From positions 1 through 50,429 of the forward strand of contig NZ_JBLYZJ010000016.1 in NCBI RefSeq assembly GCF_048551375.1: a stretch of 50,429 nt of DNA. Reading direction: 5' to 3'. Source of the DNA: Faucicola sp048551375. Its GTDB lineage: Bacteria; Pseudomonadota; Gammaproteobacteria; Pseudomonadales; Moraxellaceae. Position 1 is the stretch's first letter, and each line of letters begins with the position of its first letter. Under the pieces are notes generated by a model. That model saw nothing but the letters and a program-made list of their open reading frames with translations, was not told the DNA's origin and did no database searches. Shown piece after piece: positions 1 through 8,547 of this stretch. Both the position numbers and the translations under genes were made by a program.

Positions 1-73
1 TACCGTGGTCAACGTGTCCGATAGTACCTACGTTAACGTGTGGTTTGGTACGTTCAAATTTGGCCTTTGCCAT
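1..73 (-). CDS. tuf: Elongation factor Tu, 5' end only
   Basis: The first 24 codons read [20 protein letters not shown] followed by VDHG, which is the N-terminus of EF-Tu including the start of the GTPase P-loop region (GHVDHG). EF-Tu delivers aminoacyl-tRNA to the ribosome in the cytoplasm. The rest of the gene lies outside the window because the gene is on the minus strand. It is the last visible member of the rpsL-rpsG-fusA-tuf order typical of the str operon. The ATG is at 73-71. Confidence 0.95.
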
Positions 74-158
74 AATAATGTCCTCTTTGTTATTACTACT
101 TAGTTGTGACTCGTTAATTGCTGAGAAGCACGAGTTTAAAACTGGATAATCTATGAAT

Positions 159-199
159 TACCCCATTAATTTTATGTTAACACATCAAATAATGGGGTA
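159..199. repeat. Perfect 10-bp inverted repeat between fusA and tuf
   Basis: TACCCCATTA at 159-168 is matched by TAATGGGGTA at 190-199, with a 21-base AT-rich loop. It sits between the fusA stop and the tuf start. No T-run follows on either strand, so it is not a standard intrinsic terminator. It may be an mRNA processing or stability hairpin that sets the fusA/tuf ratio; that role is inference. Confidence 0.6.
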
Positions 200-242
200 G
201 TATTACTACATTTACAAATATATTCACACAAACAATGATAGA

Positions 243-2369
243 TTATTCGTCATCATCTTTGTTAGTGAATTTTTTGATGATTTCGTCAGCAACGTTTTTA
301 GGTGTTTCTGCGTATTTTTCAAAGTGCATTGAGTAGGTAGCACGACCTTGTGACATTGAGCGAAGTTGGGTTGCATAACCAAACATTTCGGCAAGTGGCA
401 CTTCAGCACGAATTTGTTTCACACCGCCAAACAAATCGTCCATACCTTGTACCATACCACGGCGACGGTTTAAGTCACCCATGATGTCACCCATGTAGTC
501 TTCAGGGGTTTCAACTTCAACTTTCATCACTGGCTCAAGTAGTACAGGGCTTGCATTCATAAAGCCTTTACGGAATGCAATCGAACCTGCCATTTTGAAT
601 GACAATTCGTCAGAGTCAACGTCATGGTATGAACCATCGTATAGGGTTGCTTTTACGCCGACCACTGGGTAACCTGCAAGAACACCATTTTTCATACGTT
701 CTTGGATACCTTTGTCAACCGCACCAAAGAATTCTTTTGGTACAACACCACCAACAACTTCTTCAGCAAATTCATATTCTTTGCCATCTGAAGTGTCCAT
801 TGGCTCAAGACGTAACCAAACGTGACCAAATTTACCACGACCACCTGTTTGACGTACGAATTTACCTTCTTGTTCAACAGTGTTACGAATCGTTTCACGG
901 TAAGCAACCTGTGGTGCACCCACATTGGCTTCAACACCGAATTCACGTTTCATACGGTCAACCAAGATTTCTAAGTGAAGCTCACCCATACCGCTGATGA
1001 TGGTTTGACCTGATTCTTCGTCAGTGTGAACACGGAATGAAGGGTCTTCTTTTGCCAAACGGTTCAAAGCGATAGACATTTTTTCTTGGTCAGCTTTGGT
1101 TTTTGGTTCGACAGCCAATGAGATTACTGGGTCTGGGAATTCCATACGCTCTAGCGTAATCACGTTGTCTTCGTCACATAGTGTATCACCAGTGGTTACG
1201 TCTTTTAGACCAACGAATGCCACGATGTCACCTGCACGCACTTCGCTGACTTCTTTTTGTGAGTTAGCGTGCATTTCTACGATACGACCGATACGTTCAC
1301 GTTTCATTTTAACAGGGTTATAAACGCTATCACCTTGTTTTGTAACACCAGAATAAACACGAACGAAGGTTAAGTTACCAACATATTTGTCATTCATAAT
1401 TTTGAATGCCAAACCTGCAAATGGTTCGTCATCTGATGATTCACGAGTGGCTTCAGTTTCAGCTTTGTCGTCTAAGATACCTTTAATGGCATCAACGTCA
1501 TTTGGAGCAGGTAGGAATTCAATCACAGCGTCAAGCATACGTTGAACGCCTTTGTTTTTGAACGCTGTACCACAAAGCATTGGCTGAATTTCGCCTGCAA
1601 GGGTACGAGCACGCAAACCTGCAATGATGTCTTCTTTTGACAAATCACCTTCATCAAGGTATTTATCCATCAATTCTTCTGAAGATTCGGCAGCGGCTTC
1701 AACCATGTTGCTACGCCATTCATTCACGGTATCAACGAGGTCAGCAGGAATGTCGCCATATTCAAATTTCATACCTTGAGATGGTACATCCCAAATGATG
1801 GCTTTCATTTCTAATAGGTCAACAACCCCTTCAAAAGTGTCTTCTGCACCGATTGGCACAACGACTGGCACTGGGTTACCACCCAAACGGGTTTTAACTT
1901 GCTCAACCACACGGAAGAAGTTTGCACCCGTACGGTCCATTTTATTAACGAACGCTAGACGAGGTACTTTATATTTATTTGCTTGACGCCATACGGTTTC
2001 TGACTGAGGTTGAACACCACCTACCGCACAGTACACCATACATGCACCATCAAGTACACGCATTGAACGTTCTACTTCAATGGTGAAGTCAACGTGGCCG
2101 GGGGTGTCGATGATGTTGATGCGATGCTCTGGGAATTGGTTGCCCATACCTGACCAGAAGCAAGTCGTTGCTGCTGAGGTAATGGTAATACCACGTTCTT
2201 GTTCTTGTTCCATCCAGTCCATGGTAGCTGCACCTTCATGCACCTCACCAATCTTGTGGCTTTTACCTGTATAAAACAAAATACGTTCTGTGGTTGTCGT
2301 TTTACCTGCATCAATGTGTGCAGAGATACCGATGTTACGGTAACGATTGAGGGGAGTTGTACGTGCCAT
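243..2369 (-). CDS. fusA: Elongation factor G
   Basis: This 708-residue protein is the translocase EF-G, which moves tRNA and mRNA through the ribosome using GTP. The GTPase motifs are clear near the N-terminus: AHIDAGKTTTTE (P-loop, about residue 17), DTPGHVDF (G3, about residue 88) and NKMDR (G4, about residue 142). The length is normal for the family and domains II-V follow without interruption. The gene lies in the str operon between rpsG and tuf. A TAGGA ribosome-binding site precedes the ATG. The 364-base gap to rpsG is longer than usual for this operon, so fusA may have its own promoter. Confidence 0.98.
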   Translation of the reverse strand: MARTTPLNRYRNIGISAHIDAGKTTTTERILFYTGKSHKIGEVHEGAATMDWMEQEQERGITITSAATTCFWSGMGNQFPEHRINIIDTPGHVDFTIEVERSMRVLDGACMVYCAVGGVQPQSETVWRQANKYKVPRLAFVNKMDRTGANFFRVVEQVKTRLGGNPVPVVVPIGAEDTFEGVVDLLEMKAIIWDVPSQGMKFEYGDIPADLVDTVNEWRSNMVEAAAESSEELMDKYLDEGDLSKEDIIAGLRARTLAGEIQPMLCGTAFKNKGVQRMLDAVIEFLPAPNDVDAIKGILDDKAETEATRESSDDEPFAGLAFKIMNDKYVGNLTFVRVYSGVTKQGDSVYNPVKMKRERIGRIVEMHANSQKEVSEVRAGDIVAFVGLKDVTTGDTLCDEDNVITLERMEFPDPVISLAVEPKTKADQEKMSIALNRLAKEDPSFRVHTDEESGQTIISGMGELHLEILVDRMKREFGVEANVGAPQVAYRETIRNTVEQEGKFVRQTGGRGKFGHVWLRLEPMDTSDGKEYEFAEEVVGGVVPKEFFGAVDKGIQERMKNGVLAGYPVVGVKATLYDGSYHDVDSDELSFKMAGSIAFRKGFMNASPVLLEPVMKVEVETPEDYMGDIMGDLNRRRGMVQGMDDLFGGVKQIRAEVPLAEMFGYATQLRSMSQGRATYSMHFEKYAETPKNVADEIIKKFTNKDDDE

Positions 2370-2733
2370 AGTGGATTCCTAAGGACTAGAGATTAAAATT
2401 ATTCCGTTATCAATATGCGGTCATGTCAATCAAAAAACAAGATAGCTATTTATTTACCCATTATTTAATTAAAAAAACAAAAATAAGTTGGTTATCAATC
2501 TGTATTGGTTGGCATTTATGATGTTGCGATGATTAATAATTGATTGGTACAAAATCATTATCAAGGCTAGTTATTGTAGCTGTTCATCATAAAACAACGC
2601 CTTATTGATGACATAAGTGCTTTATGATAAGAGCTTGCCATGACAAAACCATGACAAGCTACTTGTTTATTTACGCCATACAATTGTTAAAATTATACGG
2701 CTGATAAAATTTAATAAAAAACAATCGCTTAAA
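2370..2733. other. Gene-free gap between rpsG and fusA
   Basis: No supported gene lies in these 364 bases. The clearest structure is a hairpin at 2632-2660 (AGCTTG...CAAGCT, with the CATG steps also pairing across a short A-rich loop). On the minus strand it falls about 75 bases downstream of the rpsG stop and is not followed by a T-run. It could be a processing or attenuation structure that uncouples rpsLG from fusA. The rest is AT-rich and I see no convincing promoter in it. Confidence 0.45.
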
Positions 2734-3207
2734 TTAGAAGCGGAAGTGTGAGAACGCTTTGTTAGCGTCAGCCATACGGTGAACTTCATCACGTTTTTTC
2801 AACGCATTACCTTTACCGTCAGCAGCGTCTAGCAACTCACCAGCAAGGCGTAACGCCATTGATTTTTCAGAACGCTTGGCAGCGGCATCAACTAACCAAC
2901 GCATTGCCAAGGCGGTACGGCGGGAGGGACGTACTTCCATAGGCACTTGGTAAGTTGCACCACCAACACGGCGAGCTTTAACTTCAACCATTGGGCGAAC
3001 TTTATCTAGGGTTTCTTCAAAAAAAGCCACTGGATCAGTGATATTGTTTTTTTCAACAACACGGTCTAATGCACCGTAAACAATTGATTCAGCAACTGAT
3101 TTTTTACCATCAACCATTACGTGGTTGATGAATTTTGCAAGTGTTTTGCTACCGAATTTTGGATCTGGTAGGATTTCACGGGCTGCGATGACACGACGTC
3201 TTGGCAT
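2734..3207 (-). CDS. rpsG: 30S ribosomal protein S7
   Basis: A 157-residue protein beginning MPRRRVIAAREILPDPKFGS, the standard S7 N-terminus. S7 nucleates assembly of the 30S head by binding the 3' domain of 16S rRNA and lies next to the exit site. Family hallmarks include the KARRVGGATYQVP segment (about residue 77) and a basic C-terminal part ending FSHFRF. The length is normal. It follows rpsL by about 150 bases in the same direction, as in other str operons. In E. coli S7 autoregulates this operon; I did not identify the equivalent RNA site here. Confidence 0.98.
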   Translation of the reverse strand: MPRRRVIAAREILPDPKFGSKTLAKFINHVMVDGKKSVAESIVYGALDRVVEKNNITDPVAFFEETLDKVRPMVEVKARRVGGATYQVPMEVRPSRRTALAMRWLVDAAAKRSEKSMALRLAGELLDAADGKGNALKKRDEVHRMADANKAFSHFRF

Positions 3208-3356
3208 ATTAAATTCCTTGTGTATTCAGGGTAGTCTGGTATAAAAAGTCGATAACCTTTGTATTAACCAGCCTTACTGCATAAGATAAACGGGGGCAAC
3301 CGTCAGTGTTATGCAAACAATATTAAAAAGCAATTGGATTAAAACGTAACAAGCGA

Positions 3357-3731
3357 TTAGGCTTTAGGACGTTTTGCACCGTATTTTGAGCGACCTTGTT
3401 TGCGGTCTTTTACGCCAGCACAGTCTAATGCACCACGAACGGTATGGTAACGTACACCCGGTAAGTCTTTAACACGACCACCACGGATTAGTACCACGCT
3501 ATGCTCTTGTAGGTTGTGGCCTTCACCACCGATGTAGCTTGATACTTCAAAGCCTGAAGTCAAACGTACACGACATACTTTACGCATGGCTGAGTTTGGT
3601 TTTTTTGGTGTAGTAGTATATACACGAGTACATACGCCACGGCGTTGTGGGCAAGCCTTCAACGCTGGAACTTTTGATTTTTCGGTAATGGTATTGCGAC
3701 CTTTACGAATTAATTGATTTGTAGTTGCCAT
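3357..3731 (-). CDS. rpsL: 30S ribosomal protein S12
   Basis: With the ATG at 3731-3729 this is a 124-residue S12, starting MATTNQLIRKGR; the start is preceded by an AAGGA site and matches the family. An upstream in-frame start would add six residues (MGEGCL) and is less likely. S12 controls decoding accuracy at the A site. The two regions where streptomycin-resistance changes usually occur are wild type: TPKKPNSA (Lys43) and GRVKDLPGV (Lys88). First gene of the str operon, with a promoter about 90 bases upstream. Confidence 0.97.
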   Translation of the reverse strand: MATTNQLIRKGRNTITEKSKVPALKACPQRRGVCTRVYTTTPKKPNSAMRKVCRVRLTSGFEVSSYIGGEGHNLQEHSVVLIRGGRVKDLPGVRYHTVRGALDCAGVKDRKQGRSKYGAKRPKA

Positions 3732-3820
3732 AAGGCATCCTTCTCCCATTTGTTGTAAAAAATACCTAAAATTAGCTGTTAGTTAAAGAAACTAGCCTAA
3801 AGCTATTTTTAGGACAGCGT

Positions 3821-3849
3821 ATTATATAGCTTTCGTAAAGACTTTTCAA
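3821..3849 (-). promoter_or_regulatory. sigma70-type promoter of the str operon
   Basis: On the minus strand TTGAAA (3849-3844) and TATAAT (3826-3821) are separated by exactly 17 bases. The match is near consensus and sits about 90 bases upstream of the rpsL start. The -35 box overlaps the stop codon of the EcsC-family gene, which runs in the same direction. That gene therefore reads through the promoter. Confidence 0.75.
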
Positions 3850-4808
3850 GCCTCATTGTGACCATTGGTCAAGCGGGGCGGTGGGGCAAAAGTGGCATGG
3901 GCAATTTGTACAACTTCGTTAATAATCATATTGTTATAAGCTGTGCCGATGCCGACTGTGGTAATGGGTAATACTTTTTGTAAAAATGCAAAATTAAAGT
4001 TGGATAAGTTGACATTGAGTGAGGTGGCGATTTGTTCAATTTTTTGCACAACACCACGAATACCTTGTGCATCATCATTATCCGAATTTTGTAGGCTATC
4101 ATGGGTGGTATCCGTGGGGTGTAAATAAGATTCAAGACCTTGCTCTGCCACCACATCAAATACGCCCAAGCCTGCCAAAAGGGTTTGTTTTTCTTGTAAT
4201 TTATTGAGGTTGGCTTTCCCCAAAATTTCATAGGCAATGCTAATGCCTTGCTCGCCTGTGAGCGGTTTGTCGTAGATTTCGGCAAGCTGAAAAATACTGC
4301 GTAAACTCACCGCCAATAGCCATAGCGTATCGACCAAAATCCCTGCCAAACCAACCACATTTGACACACCACCCAAGGTCGCCAAACTACGATTTTGGTC
4401 GCAGATGGCTTGGGCAAGGGCGTGGCGTTGGTTAAGGTCAAGTTTTGTCCCTGCAAATCGTGGGTCGGTTTTTAGGTCGAGTTTTGCCCAGTTTTGAGCC
4501 AGTTTGCCCAGTTGTAAAAAGGCTTTATCGGTGGCTTTTTCAAAGGTGGTTTGCGGTACAACACGGCTGGTAAATTGGCTATATTTGCCTAATGGCATAC
4601 TGACGAGTAGCTTGCGAGAAAGTTTGGGGATTTGCTCGTGAAAGGCATTTTTGGACTTTTTAAGGTCTTGGGTGAGTTGGTCTAAATTCAAATCTTGCAG
4701 TTGTTGTACGCTTAATGGTTGGCTTTTATTGAGTTTTGCTAATTTTTCCCCCATGCTTTCTAAGCCAGTGCGAGCGAATGAGCCAACAAGTTGAAAGGCG
4801 GTTGCCAT
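3846..4808 (-). CDS. EcsC-family protein
   Basis: A 320-residue protein that resembles the EcsC family, named for a Bacillus protein encoded with the EcsAB ABC transporter; its biochemical function is not established. A hydrophobic stretch in the middle (GVSNVVGLAGILVDTLWLLA, about residues 146-165) is typical, followed by a short helix with KPLTGEQGISIAYEILG. A second glycine-rich hydrophobic segment (ITTVGIGTAYNNMII) lies near the C-terminus. AAGGA precedes the ATG. No ecsAB transporter genes are adjacent. It lies just upstream of the str operon and contains that operon's -35 box in its stop region. The family call is by recognition only. Confidence 0.75.
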   Translation of the reverse strand: MATAFQLVGSFARTGLESMGEKLAKLNKSQPLSVQQLQDLNLDQLTQDLKKSKNAFHEQIPKLSRKLLVSMPLGKYSQFTSRVVPQTTFEKATDKAFLQLGKLAQNWAKLDLKTDPRFAGTKLDLNQRHALAQAICDQNRSLATLGGVSNVVGLAGILVDTLWLLAVSLRSIFQLAEIYDKPLTGEQGISIAYEILGKANLNKLQEKQTLLAGLGVFDVVAEQGLESYLHPTDTTHDSLQNSDNDDAQGIRGVVQKIEQIATSLNVNLSNFNFAFLQKVLPITTVGIGTAYNNMIINEVVQIAHATFAPPPRLTNGHNEA

Positions 4809-5037
4809 GATAGTTCCTTAAAGTTATCAAAAAATAGGTATAGTAGTAGCTTAGTCAGATTTGACCTATTTTTCAATTACAATGCGTAAAGAAGTTGTTT
4901 GATGATGATTGGGTAATTGGAAATATTTCGTAACATTTTACCCAATTCGCTAGGATTTTGGCTTGCTAAAGTTTACAATGGGGGATTGTTTTTAACGGCT
5001 AAAAAATTTAATTTAAAGTTTTCAAAAGGAATTGCGT

Positions 5038-6270
5038 ATGCGTCGTGTTGTCATTACAGGGACTGGGTTGGTATCGTGCATTGGTAATGACTGGCAAACC
5101 GTCAGCCAAGCCTTATTGCAAGGGCAATCTGGGCTAAAATTGAATCCAACCTATGCCGAAAAAGGCTTTAAAGCCTGCGTGTCTGGTTCGATTGATGAAG
5201 AAAGCCTAGATACCTCTGCGATTGACCGTAAACTTAAGCGTTTTTTGTCTAAGGCAAGTTTGTATGCGTATTTGAGCAGTTTGCAAGCCCTTGAACAAGC
5301 AGGATTAAGCATTGAGGCGATTGCCCATAACCCTCGTATTGGCGTGGTGGCAGGCTCTGGCGGTGCGTCCACCCTCGATGTGGTGAATGCGGTCGATGCC
5401 ATGCGTGAAAAAGGCTTGCGTGGGGTCGGTGCGATGGCAGTGCCAAAAACCATGGCAAGCACGGTGTCAGCAAGCCTTGCGACTGGGCTACAAATCGGTG
5501 GGATTAGCTATTCGATTGCGTCAGCGTGTGCGACTTCAACCCATTGTGTCGGCAATGCGATGGAGCTGATTCAACTTGGCAAACAAGATATCGTGTTGGC
5601 TGGCGGTGGCGAGCTTGAGGACTGGACGCAGTCGTGTATGTTTGATGGCATGGGGGCGATGAGTACCCAGTACAACGACACGCCCACACAGGCAAGCCGT
5701 CCGTATGACAGTGGGCGAGATGGCTTTGTCATCGCTGGCGGTGGCGGTATGGTGGTGGTCGAAAGCCTAGAACACGCCCAAGCACGAGGGGCGACGATTT
5801 TAGCCGAGTTGGTCGGTTATGGGGCAAGTTCGGACGGTGCGGATATGGTCGCACCGAGTGGCGTAGGGGCGGTGCGTTGTATGCAACAAGCCCTTGAACA
5901 AGCCAATTTGACTACGGTTGACTATATCAATACGCATGGTACAAGCACGCCGATTGGCGATGTGACGGAGCTTGAGGCGATTCGTAAAGCCTTTGCAACC
6001 GCAGAAAAATTACCGCCAATTAGTTCAACCAAATCCATGACAGGGCATAGCCTAGGTGCGGTGGGCGTGCAAGAGTTGATTTATTGCGTGATGATGCTGA
6101 ATGAAGGCTTTATTGCACCGAGTATTAATATTGAGAAAATGGACGAAAAAGCCCAAGATTTTGATGTGGTTCAGACCGCTCGTAAGGCGGAGTTAAACAC
6201 CATTATGACCAATAGCTTTGGTTTTGGTGGGACAAATGCTTGCTTGGTGATTAAAAAGTTTGTCGAATGA
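5038..6270 (+). CDS. fabB: 3-oxoacyl-ACP synthase I (beta-ketoacyl-ACP synthase)
   Basis: A 410-residue condensing enzyme of type II fatty acid synthesis. It joins malonyl-ACP to a growing acyl chain, and FabB-type enzymes are needed for unsaturated fatty acids. The Cys-His-His triad is visible: SACATS (Cys164), NTHGTSTP (His about 299) and TGHSLGA (His about 334). The glycine-rich tail NSFGFGGTNACL is also standard. The ATG at 5038 is preferred over a TTG two codons upstream because AAGGA lies seven bases before it. FabB is preferred over FabF by length and by sequence such as MRRVVITGTGLVSCIG. The gene stands alone, divergent from the EcsC gene. Confidence 0.92.
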   Translation: MRRVVITGTGLVSCIGNDWQTVSQALLQGQSGLKLNPTYAEKGFKACVSGSIDEESLDTSAIDRKLKRFLSKASLYAYLSSLQALEQAGLSIEAIAHNPRIGVVAGSGGASTLDVVNAVDAMREKGLRGVGAMAVPKTMASTVSASLATGLQIGGISYSIASACATSTHCVGNAMELIQLGKQDIVLAGGGELEDWTQSCMFDGMGAMSTQYNDTPTQASRPYDSGRDGFVIAGGGGMVVVESLEHAQARGATILAELVGYGASSDGADMVAPSGVGAVRCMQQALEQANLTTVDYINTHGTSTPIGDVTELEAIRKAFATAEKLPPISSTKSMTGHSLGAVGVQELIYCVMMLNEGFIAPSINIEKMDEKAQDFDVVQTARKAELNTIMTNSFGFGGTNACLVIKKFVE

Positions 6271-6333
6271 TGGTAAGATAGGGCAAGCCATTGATAAAAG
6301 AGGGTAAAATGGTAAATCGCTTAAGAGTTCAGT

Positions 6334-6792
6334 ATGAAGCTGTTGTTTGACCAAAATATTTCGTTTCGTTTAATAATGCCTTTCATGTTACTGGTATTGT
6401 GTTTCTCCAATACCAGTTTTGCTCACACATACCCAAATGTTAAAACGACCTGTTATCAGTTCAATGCTAATAAATTAGCCAAGCAACAAAGCTGTACGAT
6501 TGAGTCAGGCGGTGGGGCTGGTGGTGAAACAGAGATTATGCGGATGGGTAAAAACAGTTATCAATTCGATACCGTTTGGGATTATGATGAAAAAACCCAA
6601 CAAAATGATGTGCATTACCAATATACGATAATAAAGGGTAATCGTTGGGTTTCACAGCCTGCCGAGCTTTATTTTAGAAATGCCAAAACACTAAAAATAG
6701 ATAATGATGAGAAACTAAGCATTTATCAAATGCTGACTTGCTATCGAACGCAAGATAATAAACTTGACCTTTGCCATGCCAATCCAAAATAA
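6334..6792 (+). CDS. Small secreted protein of unknown function
   Basis: A 152-residue protein with a signal peptide: a basic start, a hydrophobic core (about residues 12-27, MPFMLLVLCFS) and a probable cleavage site after SFA at about residue 30. The mature part has four cysteines (TTCYQF, QSCTIE, LTCYRT and LDLCHA), which suggests two disulfide bonds in the periplasm. A Gly-rich turn (SGGGAGGETEI) follows the second Cys. I do not recognise the family. It lies 63 bases after fabB and 10 bases before pabB, so it may be co-transcribed with pabB, although no functional link is evident. Confidence 0.6.
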   Translation: MKLLFDQNISFRLIMPFMLLVLCFSNTSFAHTYPNVKTTCYQFNANKLAKQQSCTIESGGGAGGETEIMRMGKNSYQFDTVWDYDEKTQQNDVHYQYTIIKGNRWVSQPAELYFRNAKTLKIDNDEKLSIYQMLTCYRTQDNKLDLCHANPK

Positions 6793-6802
6793 ATGTTAGA
6801 AC

Positions 6803-8305
6803 ATGATAAATATTCATTGCCCTTTTTTAACCGCATTACCGCCTACCGAATTGGTGTTAAAGTTTAGCCATTTTTCAACCATAAAACCGATTTGGCTGAA
6901 TAATGACGGACAGAATATCATTGGTATTTTACCAAAAACCGCTTTTTTAGCAGATTTGGCGAACAATGATAATTCCCAAGCACAAACATTACAAATCCAT
7001 CAACTCAATCGCCAAAGCATTGATTTCACCCAATCAAATTACAGCATTAACACCCTCGATAACGTCAACCAAGCGGATTTACAACGCTTATTGATTGACT
7101 ATCAAAACATTCAAACCCCTCAAGAACCATCCAATCAAATCACAGAAAAACCCCATTTTTACAATGGCTATCTGGGTTTTATCAGTTATGACTTTTCAGC
7201 GGAAAATTTAGCCAATCAGTCGTTTAATGCTGACTATGTAAGCCAACCACAACCGTTAGCCTATTTTGGACATTATGATATTTATTTGACCTTGCAAGAT
7301 GGCAAATGGTGGCTAAATCTGACCACTGAACAAGCGATTAAACAACGTGAGGCGATTGAGTGTTTTTTAAGCCAATTGTCGAAGCAGTTTTCTAATGTAG
7401 AAATTAATAACAACCCCAAGCCCTTACCGTTAGCCCCAGTATGGACAAAATCGGATTATGCCAAAGCCTTTGAGCAAGTGCAAAATTATCTAAAAGCAGG
7501 GGATTGCTACCAAATCAATCTAACCCAATGTTGGCAAGGCGATTTGGCTAACAATAAGGGTGGAAATAAATTGGTAGATTATTTACCAAGACTTCACCAA
7601 GCAACCAACGCCCCTTTTGCAGGTTATGTCAATTTAGACAACTCTTTATCCAATTATGAGTTATTAAGCTGTTCGCCAGAGTTGTTTTTTACTTTTGCCA
7701 AAAATACCAGTAGCATAAATAACAGGGATGAACATACCATTATCACCAAGCCCATCAAAGGCACAATTCCTCGTGGTTTGACGGTTGAACAAGATATCGC
7801 CAATAAAAATCAATTAGCCAATAGCGAAAAAGATACGGCTGAAAATGTGATGATTGTCGATTTGCTCCGTAATGATTTGGGGAAATATGCCAAAGTCGGC
7901 ACGGTGCAAGTGCCGAAGTTGTTTGATATTGAGAGTTTTAGCAATGTGCATCACATGGTCAGTACGGTGACGGCAACGCTCAAAGAGGAAGTCAATCCGC
8001 TCACCGTGTTGTTGGATAGCTTGCCCGCAGGGTCGATTACAGGTACGCCAAAAAAACGAGCAGTAGAAATCATCCATGAGTTAGAAAGTCAGCCACGAGG
8101 GGCATATTGTGGGACGTTGGGCTATCTTAACTTTGATGGCACAGGACAATGGAATGTGTTGATTCGTACACTGCAAGCGGTGGATGATAAGGTGTCACTA
8201 TGGGCAGGTGGTGGCGTGACCATCGCCTCGGCGTGCGAGGCGGAGTACCAAGAGTGCTTTGATAAAGTGGGGAATTTGTTAAAGTTATTAATGCAAAACG
8301 ATTAA
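6803..8305 (+). CDS. pabB: Aminodeoxychorismate synthase component I
   Basis: A 500-residue chorismate-utilising enzyme that makes 4-amino-4-deoxychorismate for folate synthesis, using ammonia from a glutaminase partner (PabA). The C-terminal chorismate-binding domain is complete: AGDCYQINLTQ (about residue 233), PIKGT (about 318), PAGSITGTPK (about 412) and GAYCGTLGY. The lysine in PIKGT is the residue that separates PabB from anthranilate synthase TrpE, which has alanine there. The N-terminal domain is present but divergent. There is no PabC lyase fusion and no pabA next door. The gene overlaps the convergent 81-residue gene by a few bases at its stop. Confidence 0.92.
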   Translation: MINIHCPFLTALPPTELVLKFSHFSTIKPIWLNNDGQNIIGILPKTAFLADLANNDNSQAQTLQIHQLNRQSIDFTQSNYSINTLDNVNQADLQRLLIDYQNIQTPQEPSNQITEKPHFYNGYLGFISYDFSAENLANQSFNADYVSQPQPLAYFGHYDIYLTLQDGKWWLNLTTEQAIKQREAIECFLSQLSKQFSNVEINNNPKPLPLAPVWTKSDYAKAFEQVQNYLKAGDCYQINLTQCWQGDLANNKGGNKLVDYLPRLHQATNAPFAGYVNLDNSLSNYELLSCSPELFFTFAKNTSSINNRDEHTIITKPIKGTIPRGLTVEQDIANKNQLANSEKDTAENVMIVDLLRNDLGKYAKVGTVQVPKLFDIESFSNVHHMVSTVTATLKEEVNPLTVLLDSLPAGSITGTPKKRAVEIIHELESQPRGAYCGTLGYLNFDGTGQWNVLIRTLQAVDDKVSLWAGGGVTIASACEAEYQECFDKVGNLLKLLMQND

Positions 8306-8547
8306 ATTTTACCATCAATCGCCGTGTTAATTTCCCCACTATTAATGGGTAGGCTTTCACCATCAAACGGATTAAATAGCAAATCAATGTCATAAAAGGC
8401 GATGTGGGTATCGACAATCGCCAGTTTTTTATCAGCTAAAGTAGTGCTAAATGCCAATAATTCGTCTTGATGGGCGAAGCGGTAAGTCACAACTTCGCCT
8501 GTGTCTATGTTTTGACATTTTAAATAAAACTGTATTGTGGTTGTCAT
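8302..8547 (-). CDS. Small protein of unknown function coupled to hisC
   Basis: An 81-residue protein whose ATG overlaps the hisC stop codon as ATGA, a typical arrangement for translational coupling. The sequence begins MTTTIQFYLKCQNIDTGEVV and contains no signal peptide or membrane segment. It is acidic and mostly beta-like in pattern. Its stop codon overlaps that of pabB on the other strand. I do not recognise a family. Its tight linkage to hisC makes it a plausible real gene rather than a chance reading frame. Confidence 0.6.
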   Translation of the reverse strand: MTTTIQFYLKCQNIDTGEVVTYRFAHQDELLAFSTTLADKKLAIVDTHIAFYDIDLLFNPFDGESLPINSGEINTAIDGKI

